The notes below the pieces were generated by a model that did not search any database, was not told the origin of the DNA, and worked only from the letters and a program-made list of their open reading frames with translations. The translations under genes were made by a program, and so were the position numbers. A stretch of 64,000 nt of DNA from an uncultured Caulobacter sp. (GTDB lineage Bacteria > Pseudomonadota > Alphaproteobacteria > Caulobacterales > Caulobacteraceae). The stretch covers positions 10,575 through 74,574 of the forward strand of contig CALALX010000013.1 in the NCBI GenBank assembly GCA_937925635.1, in the 5' to 3' direction. The first letter of the stretch is position 1. Every line of letters begins with the position of its first letter. Shown one piece after another: positions 62,312 through 64,000 of the stretch.

Positions 62312-64000
62312 TGAGCCATACCCTTGACAGGCTCGCGTTCTTCACCCGCAGGACCGAGCTCTTCTCCGACGGCCACGGCGTCACCAATGACGAGGATCGC
62401 GGCTGGGAGGAGGCCTACCGCTCCCGCTGGCGCCACGACAAGATCGTGCGCTCCACCCACGGCGTGAACTGCACCGGCTCCTGCTCCTGGAAGATCTACG
62501 TCAAGGGCGGGATCGTCACCTGGGAGACCCAGCAGACGGACTATCCGCGCACGCGGCCCGAACTGCCCAACCATGAGCCGCGCGGCTGCGCCCGGGGCGC
62601 CAGCTACAGCTGGTATCTCTACTCGGCCAACCGGGTGAAGCACCCGTTGGTCCGCTCGCGACTGCTGAGGCTCTGGCGCGAGGCGCGCAAGACCCTCTCC
62701 CCAGTTGCGGCCTGGGCCGCGATCCAGGACGACGCCGACAAGCGCGCCAGCTACATGCAGGTGCGCGGCTCCGGCGGCTTCGTGCGCGCCAGCTGGGATG
62801 AGGTGACCGAGATCGTCGCCGCCGCCAACGCCCATACCGTCAAGCGCTGGGGCCCGGACCGCGTGTTCGGCTTCTCGCCGATCCCGGCCATGTCGATGGT
62901 CTCCTACGCCGCCGGCGCGCGCTACCTGCAACTGCTCGGCGGGGCCTGCGGCTCCTTCTACGACTGGTACTGCGACCTGCCGCCGTCCTCGCCCCAGACC
63001 TGGGGCGAACAGACCGACGTCGCCGAGAGCGCCGACTGGTACAACTCCGGCTTCCTGATCCTGTGGGGCTCCAATGTCCCGCAGACCCGGACGCCGGACG
63101 CCCACTTCTACACCGAGGCCCGTTACCGCGGCGCCAAGTCGGTGGTCATCTGCCCAGACTACTCGGAAGCGTCGAAGTTCTCCGACCTCTGGCTGCCTGT
63201 GAAACAGGGCACGGACGCGGCCCTGGCCATGGCCTTCGGCCACGTGATCCTCAAGGAATTCCACGTCGACCGCCAGGTCCCCTACTTCCGCGACTACCTG
63301 CGCAAGTATTCCGACCTGCCGATGCTGGTCCGGCTGGTCCCGCAGGACGGCGGCCTGGTCCCCGAGCGACTGCTGCGCGCCGCCGACTTCAGCGACGCCC
63401 TGGGCGAGACCAACAACCCCGACTGGAAGACCGTCGCGGTCGACGAGTCGACCGGCGGCATCGTCGTCCCCAACGGCTCCATCGGCTTCCGTTGGGGCGA
63501 GGACGGCAAGTGGAACCTCGAGGAGCGGGATGCCCGGGGCCAGGAGACCACCCTGCGCCTGGGCCTCAAGGGCGCGCATGACGATGTGGTCGGCGTCCGC
63601 TTCCCCTACTTCGCCCACACCGCGACGAACGGCTTCGCCTCGACCGACCATCCGGACGTCCTGGTCCGCAACGTCCCCGTCAAGCGCCTGAGCCTGAAGG
63701 ACGGCGAAGCGCTGGTCGCCAGCGTCTACGACCTGTTCCTCGCCAACTACGGCGTCGACCAGGGCTTTGGCGGCGATCACATGCCGACCAGCTTCGACGA
63801 TCCCGAGCCCTACTCCCCGGCCTGGGCCGAGGCGATGACCTCCGTGCCGAAGGACCAGATCGTCGCCGTCGCCCGCGGTTTCGCCACCAACGCCGAGAAG
63901 ACCGGCGGCAAGTCGATGGTGATCATCGGCGCGGCGATGAACCATTGGTTCCACATGGACATGAACTACCGCGGCGTCATCAACATGCTGGTGATGTGCG
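62311..64000 (+). CDS. narG: Respiratory nitrate reductase alpha subunit (5' part)
   Basis: Catalytic molybdenum subunit that reduces nitrate to nitrite in anaerobic respiration. The 563 codons present align closely with family numbering: the FS0 ligands H50, C54, C58 (HGVNCTGSCSW) and C93 (RGCARG), and D222 in WYCDLPPSSPQTWGEQTD, the molybdenum ligand region. No twin-arginine signal is expected for the cytoplasmic NarG. The ORF is open to the window end. Co-transcribed with the narK pair. Confidence 0.97.
   Translation, partial: MSHTLDRLAFFTRRTELFSDGHGVTNDEDRGWEEAYRSRWRHDKIVRSTHGVNCTGSCSWKIYVKGGIVTWETQQTDYPRTRPELPNHEPRGCARGASYSWYLYSANRVKHPLVRSRLLRLWREARKTLSPVAAWAAIQDDADKRASYMQVRGSGGFVRASWDEVTEIVAAANAHTVKRWGPDRVFGFSPIPAMSMVSYAAGARYLQLLGGACGSFYDWYCDLPPSSPQTWGEQTDVAESADWYNSGFLILWGSNVPQTRTPDAHFYTEARYRGAKSVVICPDYSEASKFSDLWLPVKQGTDAALAMAFGHVILKEFHVDRQVPYFRDYLRKYSDLPMLVRLVPQDGGLVPERLLRAADFSDALGETNNPDWKTVAVDESTGGIVVPNGSIGFRWGEDGKWNLEERDARGQETTLRLGLKGAHDDVVGVRFPYFAHTATNGFASTDHPDVLVRNVPVKRLSLKDGEALVASVYDLFLANYGVDQGFGGDHMPTSFDDPEPYSPAWAEAMTSVPKDQIVAVARGFATNAEKTGGKSMVIIGAAMNHWFHMDMNYRGVINMLVMC

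Noticed and set aside
62248..63954. A 568-codon open frame antisense to narG
   Set aside because: narG residues match family numbering exactly on the plus strand; the antisense frame has no recognisable motif.

Overview
The window is GC-rich, densely packed alphaproteobacterial DNA. Gene content and order (rel-rpoZ-folK, smpB-dapA, ATGA and GTGA start/stop overlaps, many GTG and TTG starts, TonB-dependent uptake) suggest Caulobacterales, perhaps Phenylobacterium or Caulobacter. That placement is inferred from gene content, not from a phylogenetic marker.

Left part (1-21.7 kb) is mostly housekeeping: a partial (p)ppGpp synthetase/hydrolase, rpoZ, folK, an NYN-domain nuclease-like gene, a family 5 uracil-DNA glycosylase, smpB, dapA, a lytic transglycosylase, a BtuCDF/FecCD-type metal-chelate ABC importer, a TetR regulator, a GT2 glycosyltransferase, two RNA methyltransferases, a YciI-like protein, a YtcJ-type amidohydrolase, a DUF695 protein, the helicase HrpB, an APC amino-acid permease ending in a clear terminator, and an MBL-fold hydrolase.

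Middle (21.7-48 kb): an OmpR-type two-component pair whose kinase is frameshifted in a 12-C tract, an EF-hand protein, and a MacA-MacB exporter whose MacA carries an inserted helical domain. After these come a TauD-type dioxygenase, a TetR regulator, an acyl-CoA synthetase, a 3-methyladenine glycosylase, a membrane-fused alpha/beta hydrolase and tRNA-Ser(GCU). Next is a leftward cluster: nitrilase, TonB receptor, TPR-sulfotransferase, serine hydrolase, MFS carrier, gabT and gabD. A MocR regulator with an extra C-terminal domain lies upstream of it. The cluster looks like uptake and breakdown of an unidentified amine, amide or peptide through an omega-amino acid.

Right part (48.2-64 kb) is a coherent low-oxygen/nitrate island: alpha/beta hydrolase, phosphoribosyltransferase and Zn alcohol dehydrogenase; moaD-moaB-moeA; a YtfE/RIC-like di-iron protein; a B12-dependent ribonucleotide reductase; nnrS; moaA; a Crp/Fnr regulator; two narK transporters; and narG, cut by the window end. 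Seven sites of the form TTGA(T/C)-N4-(A/G)TCAA precede these units, so they probably form one Crp/Fnr regulon linking molybdenum-cofactor supply, nitrate uptake and respiration, NO tolerance and anaerobic dNTP synthesis.

Two copies of a palindromic intergenic repeat (2.95 and 32.15 kb) and three convergent gene pairs ending on a shared CTAG are further structural features.
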